Shown one piece after another: positions 36,742 through 49,636 of a stretch of DNA of 64,000 bases (within the stretch, counting starts at the first letter, position 1; each line of letters begins with the position of its first letter). Made by a program: the position numbers and the translations under genes. The notes beneath the pieces are model-generated. The model searched no databases. It worked only from the letters and a program-made list of their open reading frames with translations, and was not told where the DNA came from. Source of the DNA: Alteromonas antoniana (GTDB lineage Bacteria > Pseudomonadota > Gammaproteobacteria > Enterobacterales > Alteromonadaceae); contig NZ_JAESDH010000016.1 of NCBI RefSeq assembly GCF_019249295.1, forward strand, positions 1-64,000, written 5' to 3'.

Positions 36742-38799
36742 CTACTTATCCTGTGTGGTTTTGTAGCGCTCAAACCAGGCCAGAATGTTACCCACTTTCT
36801 GGATCAGTCGTGAAGGTCTGGACGCAATACCGTGTGAGGCTCCGGGAATGCGAACCATGGCAGCATCAACGCCCTGTAGTCGCAGCGCCTGATAAAACTG
36901 TTCAGATTCGCTGATGGGGGTGCGGTAATCCGACTCACCCGTCAACAGCATAGTAGGGGTCTTCACGTTGCCCACCAGTGACAGCGGGCTGCGGTCCCAC
37001 AACTTATCCGCGACTTCCCATGGCATGGCTTCCATCCAGTACTGACTAAAGTAAGGATACGCATCTGCTGTCAGCGCGAAACTCACCCAGTTGATAACGG
37101 GCTTAGCAACCACCGCTGCGGCGAACCGGTCTGTTTTGCCCACTGACCATGCCGTCAGAACGCCCCCACCAGAACCACCGGTGATGAACAGGTTGTTAGT
37201 ATCGACATAGCCTTTGGCAACTACCGCATCTACCACGTCCATCAGGTCGTTATAATCTTCAGACGGGTAGTTATGGTGGATCAGATTGCCGAAGTCCTCT
37301 CCGTAAGAGGAGCTACCGCGAGGATTTGACCAGACAACCACGTAACCTTTAGCGGCCATGAGCTGCACTTCCATAGAGAAATGTGGCCCATAGGCAGCGT
37401 GAGGGCCACCGTGGATTTCAAGGATCATCGGATAGCGCTTGCTGCTGTCAAAGTCAGGCGGCAAGGCAATCCAGGCATCAATGTTCCTCTCATCCACACT
37501 CGACGTGACGTTAATCGTTTCAACCTGCGCCAGCTTCAGGTGACCCAGCGCGTCGGAATTCAGGTCCGTTAGTGTAGTGGTTTTGCCGCGGCGGGTATGT
37601 AAGGCCAGATCTGCAGGGGTTGTCATCGTCGCTGTGGTAAACGCGATATCACCCTTTTTACTCAGTGCGAATTCTCCGGATGTGTAAGGACGCCCCATTG
37701 ACTGACCGCCAATGGTGATATCCAGTTTATCGATGTCGCCGTCCAGCTCTACGCGGGCAAGGCGATTGTTGCCTTCATCCAGATACGAGAATACCAGGCT
37801 GTCGCTGTCATCCGCCCAGACAAAGCCACCGATATTGCGATCCAGCGCCGAGGTTAACCGACGGGTTTTACCTGATTCTGTATGCATTATCATAATATCG
37901 CCGGTCTGGTAGGACAGTTTGCGATCGTTAAGCTGCACGAATGCCAGCCATTTGCCATCAGGGCTAAGCGAAGGCGCATACTCAGGCCCGGCAATATCAG
38001 TGATTTGTTCAACCGCGGCTGACTGTGTATTTACACGGAAAATATCGCCTCCCAGAGGACGCAGCGCATAGTCTTCTTCGCGATCCGCGGCAAAGTAAAT
38101 CCACTGATCATCCTTGCTGAAGGAAAGGCTTCCGCCATTAGGGAAATTGCCGGTGGTCAGCTGTCGCGGCGTACCGCCACTGACGGGTAAAATATAGATT
38201 TGCTGATGGCCCTCAGGTAAATAACCTGCTCCATCTGAACGGTACTGTGTTTTTTCGATAAGTTTTGCTGGCTCAGCCCAGCTGGCACCATTTGGCTTTT
38301 GCGGCATGTCCTTAAACAAAGGCGGCTGACTGGCAGGAGTAAACAGGGTGAACGCAATATGGCGTCCATCGTGAGACCAGGTCAGGCTGCCCGGAGAATG
38401 AGTCAGGTTGGTGAGTCTGGCTGACTGGCCAGAGTCCATGTAGCGCACATACAGCTGCGCGGAACCCCCTTCGTCTGAAATATAAGCCAGTTTACTGCCA
38501 TCGTCGGAAAGCACCGCCTGCCGGATATTGGCATTATTTGCCAGCAACGGACGGTGAGACTGGGTTTTCAAATCTACCTGCCACAAAGAGGAATGAGTAC
38601 GGTCCTGCATAATATCCATGCTACGGCGCTCATAAACCACCGTACCGCCATCCGACAGGAAGAACGGCGAGGCGGGGTACTCAAGATTAAATGTATCCTG
38701 ATAAGACAGCGTATCCGGAAGTGATGATGAGTCCGCACTGGCTGCGGTTGCGCCAGTAAACAGCGCAAGCGCCAGAGAGACCTTTCTTATTGCTAGCAT
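36742..38799 (-). CDS. Secreted S9 family peptidase (dipeptidyl/acylaminoacyl type)
   Basis: 685 residues with signal peptide MLAIRKVSLALALFTGATAASA. Beta-propeller about 40-400 with WSHDGRHIAFTL- and SLSPDGKWLAFVQL-type blades. Hydrolase domain about 420-680: oxyanion EIHGGPHAAYG, nucleophile GGSGGG (GGSGGGVLTAW), Asp in GESDYRTP, His in GASHGIA. The GGSGGG elbow differs from the GGSYGGY of the neighbouring S9 gene, so they are not recent duplicates. Likely periplasmic peptide degradation. Nothing clear is seen in the 272 bp upstream of its start. Confidence 0.92.
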   Translation of the reverse strand: MLAIRKVSLALALFTGATAASADSSSLPDTLSYQDTFNLEYPASPFFLSDGGTVVYERRSMDIMQDRTHSSLWQVDLKTQSHRPLLANNANIRQAVLSDDGSKLAYISDEGGSAQLYVRYMDSGQSARLTNLTHSPGSLTWSHDGRHIAFTLFTPASQPPLFKDMPQKPNGASWAEPAKLIEKTQYRSDGAGYLPEGHQQIYILPVSGGTPRQLTTGNFPNGGSLSFSKDDQWIYFAADREEDYALRPLGGDIFRVNTQSAAVEQITDIAGPEYAPSLSPDGKWLAFVQLNDRKLSYQTGDIMIMHTESGKTRRLTSALDRNIGGFVWADDSDSLVFSYLDEGNNRLARVELDGDIDKLDITIGGQSMGRPYTSGEFALSKKGDIAFTTATMTTPADLALHTRRGKTTTLTDLNSDALGHLKLAQVETINVTSSVDERNIDAWIALPPDFDSSKRYPMILEIHGGPHAAYGPHFSMEVQLMAAKGYVVVWSNPRGSSSYGEDFGNLIHHNYPSEDYNDLMDVVDAVVAKGYVDTNNLFITGGSGGGVLTAWSVGKTDRFAAAVVAKPVINWVSFALTADAYPYFSQYWMEAMPWEVADKLWDRSPLSLVGNVKTPTMLLTGESDYRTPISESEQFYQALRLQGVDAAMVRIPGASHGIASRPSRLIQKVGNILAWFERYKTTQDK

Positions 38800-39071
38800 G
38801 TGCTTCCCTTTTTAATTATTAATTCTTCGCTACCGTTTCGCACTGCAATTTCGCTCACGTAACTTGGGGTCACATTGCCCTGTGCGCGCAATGCGAGCCC
38901 CATCTTATTCAGGCAGTCAGAAGTCGTCTTATTGACACACCCTATGACTGGTTATTGTGGGCACGCAACTGTGCGAATTCGTATCCGGCTATTTACGACC
39001 ACTGAGTTCGTGCCGATCACGCTGAATTCCGTGTACGTAACAAATGAGATAGTGGTAAACCCTGGCCGCCG

Positions 39072-39410
39072 TTATCTCAGCGAGACTTTTCCTGTAAGGA
39101 TATCCTTAAACATGACCCAGTCGCCCATCAGACTATACAGCGGATAACTGAAGGTAGCGGGCTTATTCTTTTCAAAGAAAAAATGACCGACCCAGGCAAA
39201 ACCGTAACCAATAACCGGTAGCAGCCATAACAGCATCCACATTTGTGTGATGACGGCAATCCCAATTACGGCAAGTACCAGCCAGGAGCCGACAAAGTGC
39301 AGCAGGCGACAGGTGGGATGCGAGTGCTCTTGCAGGTAATACGGATAAAAATCAGCAAAACGGGTAAAGGGCTCGTGGTGTTTCTGAACCTGATTGTCGG
39401 GTGTGCTCAT
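39072..39410 (-). CDS. DUF962 / Mpo1-like membrane protein
   Basis: 112 residues from ATG 39410; GGAGAG (39420-39415) lies 4 nt upstream, better than the adjacent ATG 39413. Family features are FADFYPYYLQEHSHPTCRLLHFVGSWL and GYGFAWVGHFFFEKNKPATFSYPLYSLMGDW. Two to three membrane helices. Yeast Mpo1 of this family is an Fe(II) dioxygenase in alpha-oxidation of 2-hydroxy fatty acids; the His residues in HSHP and GHFFFEKN are the expected iron ligands. The bacterial role is not known. Confidence 0.87.
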   Translation of the reverse strand: MSTPDNQVQKHHEPFTRFADFYPYYLQEHSHPTCRLLHFVGSWLVLAVIGIAVITQMWMLLWLLPVIGYGFAWVGHFFFEKNKPATFSYPLYSLMGDWVMFKDILTGKVSLR

Positions 39411-39526
39411 CATCCTCTCCGTGCAGTTATCAATGTAAACTGGACTGGTATTCGTCAACGTAGCTGCGACAGGATCCAGCTCGCATCACATTAACACTAT
39501 TTTAACGTAGCGCCAATTTGCCACAG

Positions 39527-39554
39527 TTTACGACAGGCGTGAACCTGTGATACT
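39527..39554 (+). promoter_or_regulatory. Putative sigma-70 promoter of cnoX
   Basis: TTTACG (39527-39532), 16-bp spacer, GATACT (39549-39554) preceded by TG. It is about 70 bp before the cnoX start. A moderate match. Confidence 0.4.
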
Positions 39555-39624
39555 CATAGCATCACCTTGTAATATTCCCTAACCGCCCCATATAACCCAC
39601 AACGCAGATTAACAGGCAAAAACT

Positions 39625-40494
39625 ATGGATAATTTAGTCGCAAATAACACCGCAACGGTGGTGGATATCACCGTCGAAAATTTCCAGCAAGTGATCTTGC
39701 AGGACTCTCAGGAAAAGCTGGTGATGGTCGATTTCTGGGCTGACTGGTGCGAGCCATGCAAAGATTTGATGCCAATACTGGAGAAGCTGGCGGGCGAGTA
39801 CAGTGAACATATGATCCTGGCGAAAGTCGATTGCGATGCGCAACAGGAAGTCGCAGGGCAATTTGGTATAAGAAGTCTGCCTACCGTCATGTTGGTAAAA
39901 GACGGACAGCCTGTTGATGGTTTCGCCGGGGTGCAGCCGGAAGCGCAAATTCGTGAAATGCTGGCAAAATATTTACCAAATCCTGAAGATGATGCGTTGC
40001 AGGAAGCTGCCCAGCTGGCTGCTGCCGGGGATTATCAGGCTGCGTTTCCTATCGTAAAGCAAGCGTTCGATATTAATCCGGACAATATCGATGCGAAATA
40101 CCTGTATATCGATTGCTTAATTGAAACCGGCTCGGTTTCTCAGGCGAAAGAACAGCTGGCGACCATAAAAATGGTCGATCAGGACGGACGCTATCAGGCA
40201 CTTAACGGCAAGATTGAGTTGGCCGAACAGGCAGCAGAAACCCCTGAAATCAAGCAACTGCAAGAGGCTGTGGCTAACGAGCCGGATAATTTGCAGTACA
40301 AAGTCGATCTTGCCGTGCAGTTACAACAGGCACACAAGGCGGATGAAGCGCTGGAGTTACTTTACACTGTGCTGAAAAAGGATCTGGGTTTTGGTGACGC
40401 GCGCAAGCTGATGCTGGATATGGTCAATGCCCTTGCCGATGGCGATCCGCTGAAATCTGAGTACCGCAGAAAGGTTTACGGCTTACTTTATTAA
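39625..40494 (+). CDS. cnoX: Thioredoxin-TPR co-chaperone CnoX (YbbN)
   Basis: 289 residues. Thioredoxin fold at about 10-115 with the active-site position DFWADWCEPCKDLMP and cis-Pro in GIRSLPTVMLV. Tetratricopeptide-like helices at about 125-285 (AAAGDYQAAFPIVKQAFDINPDNIDAKYLY, DNLQYKVDLAVQLQQAHKADEALELLY). CnoX protects clients from hypochlorous-acid aggregation and passes them to DnaK and GroEL. E. coli CnoX lacks the CxxC pair; this one keeps C-E-P-C, so it may have oxidoreductase activity as described for Caulobacter CnoX. A possible terminator stem GGCTGG/CCAGCC lies at 40506-40531. Confidence 0.92.
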   Translation: MDNLVANNTATVVDITVENFQQVILQDSQEKLVMVDFWADWCEPCKDLMPILEKLAGEYSEHMILAKVDCDAQQEVAGQFGIRSLPTVMLVKDGQPVDGFAGVQPEAQIREMLAKYLPNPEDDALQEAAQLAAAGDYQAAFPIVKQAFDINPDNIDAKYLYIDCLIETGSVSQAKEQLATIKMVDQDGRYQALNGKIELAEQAAETPEIKQLQEAVANEPDNLQYKVDLAVQLQQAHKADEALELLYTVLKKDLGFGDARKLMLDMVNALADGDPLKSEYRRKVYGLLY

Positions 40495-40666
40495 GCAGGA
40501 AAAATGGCTGGTCGAGATATGCAGGCCAGCCTCTTTGCCTGATGCGGACTCTGCCAGAGTTCGCGATGTACTTTACGTCCCTTTCAAACGTTCCGGATAC
40601 CTAGTCGGCTTGCGCTTCCTGCGCAGTTCCTGCAACCAGAATCATTATGGCGGGTATTTTCCTCAC

Positions 40667-41098
40667 TCATGGTTTTGGAAAGGGTGAGTAGCCTTCCTTA
40701 TGCAGCCAGTTCAGGGCGTCAAAGTACGTGGTAAAATACTCACGCTGATAATCGTATTTTGCCAGCTCACTGTTTTCTGCAGGATGAGTGCGTTCCAATT
40801 GCGCTTTTTTTACCATGCCGGCGTCCAGCACATAAGCAGAGCGTTTCAGTCCGTTGCTAATGTTGCTTTTGATGGTTTCAGACAGACACTTCTGGCAGTC
40901 AGGTGTGGACAACACCCACCTCCGGCCGTCCATGAGAGCAGCCCAGGGCGTGTTATCAATGCGGTGCACCAGCTCTTGCATATCAAGCGCCATCGCCTCT
41001 GCAGTATTCAGATTCCAGGCACCAGTCGCAAACACTTCCATGACATTGCCGGAAAAATCCAGAGCATAATGCCCGTATTTGGGGAATTTCACCTGCAT
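40667..41098 (-). CDS. Hypothetical STAS/SpoIIAA-like protein
   Basis: 143 residues, no signal peptide or membrane segment. GHYALDFSGNVMEVFATGAWNLNTAEAMALDMQELVHRI followed by PWAALMDGRRWVLSTPD resembles the small STAS/SpoIIAA-like fold seen in many proteobacterial hypothetical proteins. The rest (TTYFDALNWLHKEGY) fits the C-terminal helix of that fold. Family assignment is tentative. It stands alone between cnoX and a repeat-bearing gap. Confidence 0.7.
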   Translation of the reverse strand: MQVKFPKYGHYALDFSGNVMEVFATGAWNLNTAEAMALDMQELVHRIDNTPWAALMDGRRWVLSTPDCQKCLSETIKSNISNGLKRSAYVLDAGMVKKAQLERTHPAENSELAKYDYQREYFTTYFDALNWLHKEGYSPFPKP

Positions 41099-41450
41099 CT
41101 CCTTGATACTTATTTGACTGGAATTTTCGCAAGTCAGTCTGACGGCTTACAGGGTAACGAGTACTTTGTCATTGTGTGACTTAACCCGTTAGGCCTGCAA
41201 AAGGCGGTCTCGACTATCCACTTGGCTGTAAGCCTGAGAGGCCATAGACTTAGTCGCACCTTCCCAACCCTTTACGTGAGTAAACATCAGTCAAAGAAGT
41301 ATTTTTCAGGTGTCTTATTGTATATAGCAAATAAATCGGCACCAGGTCAGGTTAAATCCACTGGTCGTAGTTGTTTGTTGTAACGGAGAATGTGCGGGAA
41401 AGCAGCAAGTGGGATGTCTCACTTACTGCTCATGAGGACAAGGTGCCGGG
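41099..41450. other. 352-bp intergenic region with a dispersed repeat
   Basis: No gene is supported. It carries repeat copy C at 41232-41270, preceded by GCCTGCAAAAGGC and GGCTGTAAGCC stem-loops similar in kind to those before copy B. Downstream 41280-41450 shows nothing recognisable. Confidence 0.6.
41232..41270 (+). repeat. Dispersed 39-bp repeat, copy C
   Basis: Begins GCCTGAGAGGCCATAGAC. It matches copy B at 30 of the first 34 positions, but the last five bases diverge. Same plus-strand orientation as copies A and B. Confidence 0.65.
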
Positions 41451-41897
41451 TTACCCGTTGACCGCGTTGGGTGAGGCGGACAGGGCTGGAGCAAAGCGGT
41501 GGGCCAGCCAGGCGCCTAACAGGCATAGCGGGAAGGGCATAAGAACCTTTGCAGCTTGTTGTATCAGCGTGTGCTCGGGATGCAGCGCAATACTTATTGC
41601 GCCATACAGGACCAACATAGCAGCAAAGTATATTGCCGGTCGGTAGCCGCCCACTGTCCTTTTCAAACTGAGTATAAATGCGCAGACAACAGCACTGACG
41701 ATGCCAATAATAGCCGAGCCTGTTTTAATAAATGGTGCGGTTTCCGCCATCAGCATCAGTTGCTCAGTCGTTAGCGTGGACGTATCGACGCCACGTTGCC
41801 AAATGCCTGTCAGCACAATGCTGCAAACAACTGATAATGCCACATACAGTAAAAACGTCAGGCCCGAAGCCTTTATCAATGAAGTGTTAGTAGTCAT
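41451..41897 (-). CDS. Hypothetical four-helix membrane protein
   Basis: 148 residues with four hydrophobic segments (about 10-33, 52-75, 85-103, 112-132), no recognised motif. It lies 48 bp downstream of a membrane-anchored XRE regulator on the same strand and is probably co-transcribed. This small membrane protein plus HTH regulator pairing resembles the DUF2975-type regulator pairs in Gram-positives and marine bacteria, but I cannot assign the family. Function unknown. Confidence 0.7.
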   Translation of the reverse strand: MTTNTSLIKASGLTFLLYVALSVVCSIVLTGIWQRGVDTSTLTTEQLMLMAETAPFIKTGSAIIGIVSAVVCAFILSLKRTVGGYRPAIYFAAMLVLYGAISIALHPEHTLIQQAAKVLMPFPLCLLGAWLAHRFAPALSASPNAVNG

Positions 41898-41945
41898 CTT
41901 TGTTCCTTTATTTAAGGGGAGTCTGTATTGCCCGCTAGACGAGGG

Positions 41946-42494
41946 TTATAAAGATGAGCCGGAGGCATGCTGCTTTTTCAACGTTCTGTCTTTGAAAAAG
42001 AAGATCCCCGCAGAAACAATTAGCACTATCGACAAGCTGTTTTTTAGCATTTGGAACGTATCTTCAGAGATGCGACCTTCATCAAATGCAGTAAAAATAC
42101 CGTAAAACCCAAATAGGTGACTGGCAAAAACGATGGCGAATCTGATATACAACTTTCGTAACGCTCGTGCCGGGGCAGAACCGGAAACCGGTGATGACGG
42201 CGTGTCAAAAACGGTTTGCGTTGCAGGTGCTGCCGACGTGTCCTCTGCTGACGTGTTGTCGTAGTGTTTACTGTCCGTGGAAGCGTCAGGCGCTGAACTT
42301 TTTAACAGAGTGTGTGCAGGTACATCAAACGTCGCTGCCAGGCACTTTACGCTCTCTTGCGAGGCGACAGATTTGGCTTCAATTCGTTGCACAGTGCGTA
42401 AACTTAATGCTGAGAGATCTGCCAGTTGTTGCTGAGACCAGCAGCGGCTTTCTCTAAGCTGTTTTATTTTTTCAGCGTCTATATTCACTAACAC
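41946..42494 (-). CDS. XRE-family regulator with C-terminal membrane helices
   Basis: 182 residues. Residues about 6-62 form a Cro/C1-type helix-turn-helix: KIKQLRESRCWSQQQLADLSALSLRTVQRIEAKSVAS. A low-complexity Ser/Ala/Thr/Asp linker (about 70-110) follows, then two hydrophobic helices (FAIVFASHLFGFYGIFTAF and LSIVLIVSAGIFFF) with a basic tail. It would sit in the inner membrane with its DNA-binding domain in the cytoplasm. It heads a two-gene unit with a four-helix membrane protein. A palindrome 67 bp upstream may be its operator. Confidence 0.85.
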   Translation of the reverse strand: MLVNIDAEKIKQLRESRCWSQQQLADLSALSLRTVQRIEAKSVASQESVKCLAATFDVPAHTLLKSSAPDASTDSKHYDNTSAEDTSAAPATQTVFDTPSSPVSGSAPARALRKLYIRFAIVFASHLFGFYGIFTAFDEGRISEDTFQMLKNSLSIVLIVSAGIFFFKDRTLKKQHASGSSL

Positions 42495-42850
42495 GGAGGA
42501 GTTCCTCGTTGGCTCAGTTTTACCCTAACCGAAGACTCCACTTTCCTATACGTCATGACTACGTAAGCATTACGTTACCAATACGACACCCCGTGTCAAA
42601 GTATTATTTTTAAAGGATTTTATGTTTGCTGAGTTATTCACTTAAAGGAGCATTCTGTTTACGTATGTGTCACGATTAGTCGCCCGGTTAATGACCGGCA
42701 ACGAACGAGGATCTGCAATAGCGCGCTTCTGGTGTAAACTCTGCTGACCAGATCCAGTGCCTGTAGCGATATAATCCGTCAAAGGAAACTACAGAGCCTG
42801 GCATTTTTTGCTAAAGTCCTCCTGTCTTGCCGTCATAGGATACATCGTAC
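42495..42850. other. 356-bp divergent intergenic region
   Basis: Between the XRE gene and the class V aminotransferase-like gene. It contains the palindrome described separately and AGGA at 42837, the Shine-Dalgarno of the plus-strand gene. No gene is supported. Confidence 0.5.
42561..42575. promoter_or_regulatory. Palindrome, candidate XRE operator
   Basis: ACGTAA-GCA-TTACGT is a perfect inverted repeat 67 bp upstream of the XRE start, with extra ACGT-containing words beside it. Autoregulation is a guess. Confidence 0.35.
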
Positions 42851-44014
42851 ATGTTCAAGCAGTACTATCAGCGCTTTTTAAAAGAAAATGGCGCGAAACA
42901 GCATTTTTCGCCACACAGCCATTATTTCTGGCCAGATGTTACCCGCGATGCCATGTTGCAATACTGGGATGACAGCGCACGCTGGGTCGATGATAAATGG
43001 GGGCACTTTTTTGAAACCTGTGTACCGCAGTTACAACAACACATCAGTAGCTTGTTGAATACCACATGCCCAGAGCAAATCGTGTTCGCTTCCAACACCC
43101 ACGAATTACTCTTTCGTATTCTCAGTTGCAAGGACTGGCGTCGTTCGCTGCGGATGCTTTCCACAGACAGTGAATTTCATAGTTTTTTCCGTCAGGCAAA
43201 TCGTCTTGCTGAGCTGGATAATGTGACTGTGGATACTGTGGCTGCGCAGCCTTTCGCTTCTTTTACCGATCGCTTCATTGCGGCAATTGACGACGGACAG
43301 TATGACGTGGTTTTTCTCAGCCATGTCTTTTTCAATTCCGGGTTTGTCGTCAAGGACATCAACCGCATTGTTGAAGCCGTTGCCGACAGCGACACCATTG
43401 TGATTATTGACGGTTATCATCACTTTATGGCCAAGCCTCTGGATATTCGCGAGCTTGAGTCACGGATTTTCTATCTCGCTGGCGGCTATAAGTACGCGCA
43501 GGGCGGAGAAGGTGTGTGTTTTGCACATGTGCCGCGCGGCTGCAAACTAAGACCACTGTATACCGGCTGGTTTGCAGAATTTGGGGCGCTGGATAAGCCT
43601 CGTGCCGGAGAAGTACAGTACAGCGAGGATGGGATGCGCTTTGCTGGAGCCACCATGGACTTTTCCGCACTGTATCGGTTGCGGGCGGTGATGGACTTAT
43701 TCGCGGACGAAGGGATTACGATAGCCGCGGTGGATGCGCATGTCATGGCCGTACAGGACGCGTTTCTGGATCAGCTGGATGAACTTTCGCATCCGCTCAT
43801 AAACAGGCAGCAACTGCTGGTGACAGATCCTGCCCGGCGCGGCCACTTTCTCACGTTTGAGCTACCTGATGCAGATACCACTTCCCGCATTGCCTCACAG
43901 CTGAAAACACACAATATTCTTACAGACTATCGCGGTAATCGCCTGCGGTTTGGGTTTGCGATGTATCATGACCCGGACAGCATCGACATCAGTGCGCTGG
44001 CGCAGTGCCGCTAA
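42851..44014 (+). CDS. PLP-dependent class V aminotransferase-like (kynureninase-like) protein
   Basis: 387 residues of fold-type I PLP enzyme. Features: IVFASNTHELLFRIL near residue 80 (PLP phosphate region), VVFLSHVFFNSGFVV, the PLP-binding Asp in VIIDGYHHFMAKPLD, and the Schiff-base Lys in YLAGGYKYAQGGEGVCFAHVP. The C-terminal half has GATMDFSALYRLRAVMDLF and GNRLRFGFAMYHDP. It is closest to kynureninase-like and selenocysteine-lyase-like class V proteins. The substrate is unknown; no tryptophan pathway genes are near. Confidence 0.82.
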   Translation: MFKQYYQRFLKENGAKQHFSPHSHYFWPDVTRDAMLQYWDDSARWVDDKWGHFFETCVPQLQQHISSLLNTTCPEQIVFASNTHELLFRILSCKDWRRSLRMLSTDSEFHSFFRQANRLAELDNVTVDTVAAQPFASFTDRFIAAIDDGQYDVVFLSHVFFNSGFVVKDINRIVEAVADSDTIVIIDGYHHFMAKPLDIRELESRIFYLAGGYKYAQGGEGVCFAHVPRGCKLRPLYTGWFAEFGALDKPRAGEVQYSEDGMRFAGATMDFSALYRLRAVMDLFADEGITIAAVDAHVMAVQDAFLDQLDELSHPLINRQQLLVTDPARRGHFLTFELPDADTTSRIASQLKTHNILTDYRGNRLRFGFAMYHDPDSIDISALAQCR

Positions 44015-44115
44015 TGGCCAGGCGTGCAGTCACACGATGCATTAAATGTGGCTGCAAGGTACTAGACAACAGGCAAATAACTGACATCCACAGTCAGGCA
44101 AGGTAAGGAGTAGAT

Positions 44116-44301
44116 ATGGACTGGCTATGGCAGGCATTGGCTATCGTATTAATTATTGAAGGGATCGGGCCACTGCTGTTTCCGCAGCGCTGGCGCCTGT
44201 ATCTGCTTCAAATTAGTCAGCAACCGACCAATCACCTTCGACAGATTGGTGGTGTACTGGTCGTAGTAGGTATCGTGAGTCTGTTTTATCTTGTTCGCTG
44301 A
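44116..44301 (+). CDS. yjeT: DUF2065 membrane protein (YjeT-like)
   Basis: 61 residues with two membrane helices (WQALAIVLIIEGIGPLLFP and IGGVLVVVGIVSLFYLVR). It matches the DUF2065/YjeT family in length and pattern. In E. coli yjeT lies between hflC and purA; here purA follows by 274 bp but no hflK/hflC precede. Function unknown. Confidence 0.88.
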   Translation: MDWLWQALAIVLIIEGIGPLLFPQRWRLYLLQISQQPTNHLRQIGGVLVVVGIVSLFYLVR

Positions 44302-44572
44302 TAAGATCCCCCCCGGCTATCTGACGAGGTGTGCCCATGCACGTCCCGATTAGCTGGCGAACAGACAGAAGCTATTGTGGCATCAGACAAGTATCGTTGG
44401 TATCTGGTTGATCAGTAAATTTTTCTGGCAACGCAGTGGAGCCTTGCTAACACGCTGAAATTCATTGAAATGCGGGAAAAATGTCCTGAGTGATGCCTTT
44501 TTGCGCATAAAAGAGATGATCACCACAGGTGATTTTTGATAGAATCCACGCCTAATTTTTTTACGCATTTGA

Positions 44573-45874
<1,302 letters not shown>

Positions 45875-45898
45875 CACACACGTTATTCAGTGATTATC

Positions 45899-45928
45899 CA
45901 CAGCCTGCTTTTGCAGGCTGTGTTGTTT
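45899..45928 (+). terminator. Rho-independent terminator of purA
   Basis: CACAGCCTGC (45899-45908), loop TTTT, GCAGGCTGTG (45913-45922), then TTGTTT. A 10-bp perfect stem 25 bp after the stop. Confidence 0.85.
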
Positions 45929-46469
45929 CCGGCAGCGACTTTTTGGCGTCGCCCCGGTGCCGGCTAATCTTTGGCGTGCGCATGAGCATCCGGTTGTCAA
46001 ACCAGGAGTCCGCAGCACCTACCGTCGAATTGATAGCGTGGCAGGGGAGCAAACCGTTCATTTCGTTGCGCGCACTGCAAATCAGTTACGCTTACTGCGA
46101 AATGTCATGTCTGCTATATGAAACGCGCGGCGCAATAGCGGCCGAAGCTGAATATTGTGGCTTTTCGGTGAGAAAATGTTTTAGTATGAACTATGCAGTT
46201 CAAAACTACGCTGGCGCTAGTCTATTCGTGTTCAGGAAAAAACTGACAGACACGTTTGTGTCCGGACGCACTAAAAACGGAATACGGTGGTCTACTGATA
46301 ATTTTCGTCTATGCAACCTCTCAGATAAAGGCTGGTTGCTACAGAAACTGGTATCGCACAATCATGGTGGCGAGGCCGCGCTGTCGTCTCTGAACGCCAC
46401 TTCCGCATCGGGATACGGTCTGCCGGCCCTCTTATTCACTTTTGTTCCTTCTGTTTTTGTACTCTCGCT
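45929..46469. other. 541-bp region without a supported gene
   Basis: Between the purA terminator and the MASE1 kinase. One plus-strand frame stays open (45943-46473) but reads as a Cys- and Ser-rich protein with no family likeness, no Shine-Dalgarno and it overlaps the kinase start. I see no repeat or RNA gene. It may hold the kinase promoter. Confidence 0.5.
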
Positions 46470-49307
<2,838 letters not shown>

Positions 49308-49636
49308 GCGCCGAACGGTACGATACGTCATCGTTCACACTTTCTTCAGCTCTAGCTTCTTGGTCTCATGCATCTCTTTTCTGCAGTGCTTCGGGGTCCA
49401 TCTTCCCTGGTGAATATTGGCAACGTAGCGCGCCGCAAAGGCAGCGCATTCGTGTCGGTTGAATGACAAGCTCCCCATTCGCAAGGCATATCTGTCGGTT
49501 GAATGACAAGCTCCCAACACACAAAACCTACGTGACGGTGAAATGACATGCTCCCAACAAACAACGCATTGCAAAGCGGGTTGGTAAACGGCAGCTCAAC
49601 TGGTATATGCTAAGTACAGACTAAACGGGGAATCAA
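49308..49636. other. Intergenic region with 40-bp tandem repeats
   Basis: 329 bp between the kinase and the aldehyde dehydrogenase. The centre is a tandem array (49451-49570). Minus-strand frames across the array read as repeats of CWELVIQPTD-type sequence and are a by-product of the array, so no gene is called. Confidence 0.6.
49451..49570. repeat. Tandem array of three 40-bp units
   Basis: Units 49451-49490, 49491-49530 and 49531-49570 have an exact 40-bp period. A 23-bp core (starting TGTCGGTTGAATGACAAG, ending CTCCC) is identical in units 1 and 2; unit 3 has four changes in the core. The other 15 bases vary. A partial unit tail (CAGCGCATT) directly precedes the array. Confidence 0.85.

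Noticed and set aside
38932..38958. TTGACA with TATTGT as a plus-strand promoter for a small RNA
   Set aside because: Spacer is only 15 bp, the -10 is poor, and no terminator or conserved RNA follows.
49451..49570. CRISPR array
   Set aside because: Only three units, the variable segments resemble each other, and no cas genes are present.
49335..49574. Minus-strand frames encoding repeated CWELVIQPTD-like words
   Set aside because: These arise from the 40-bp tandem repeat; a period of 40 is not a multiple of 3, so units are read in different frames, which is not expected of a real repeat protein.
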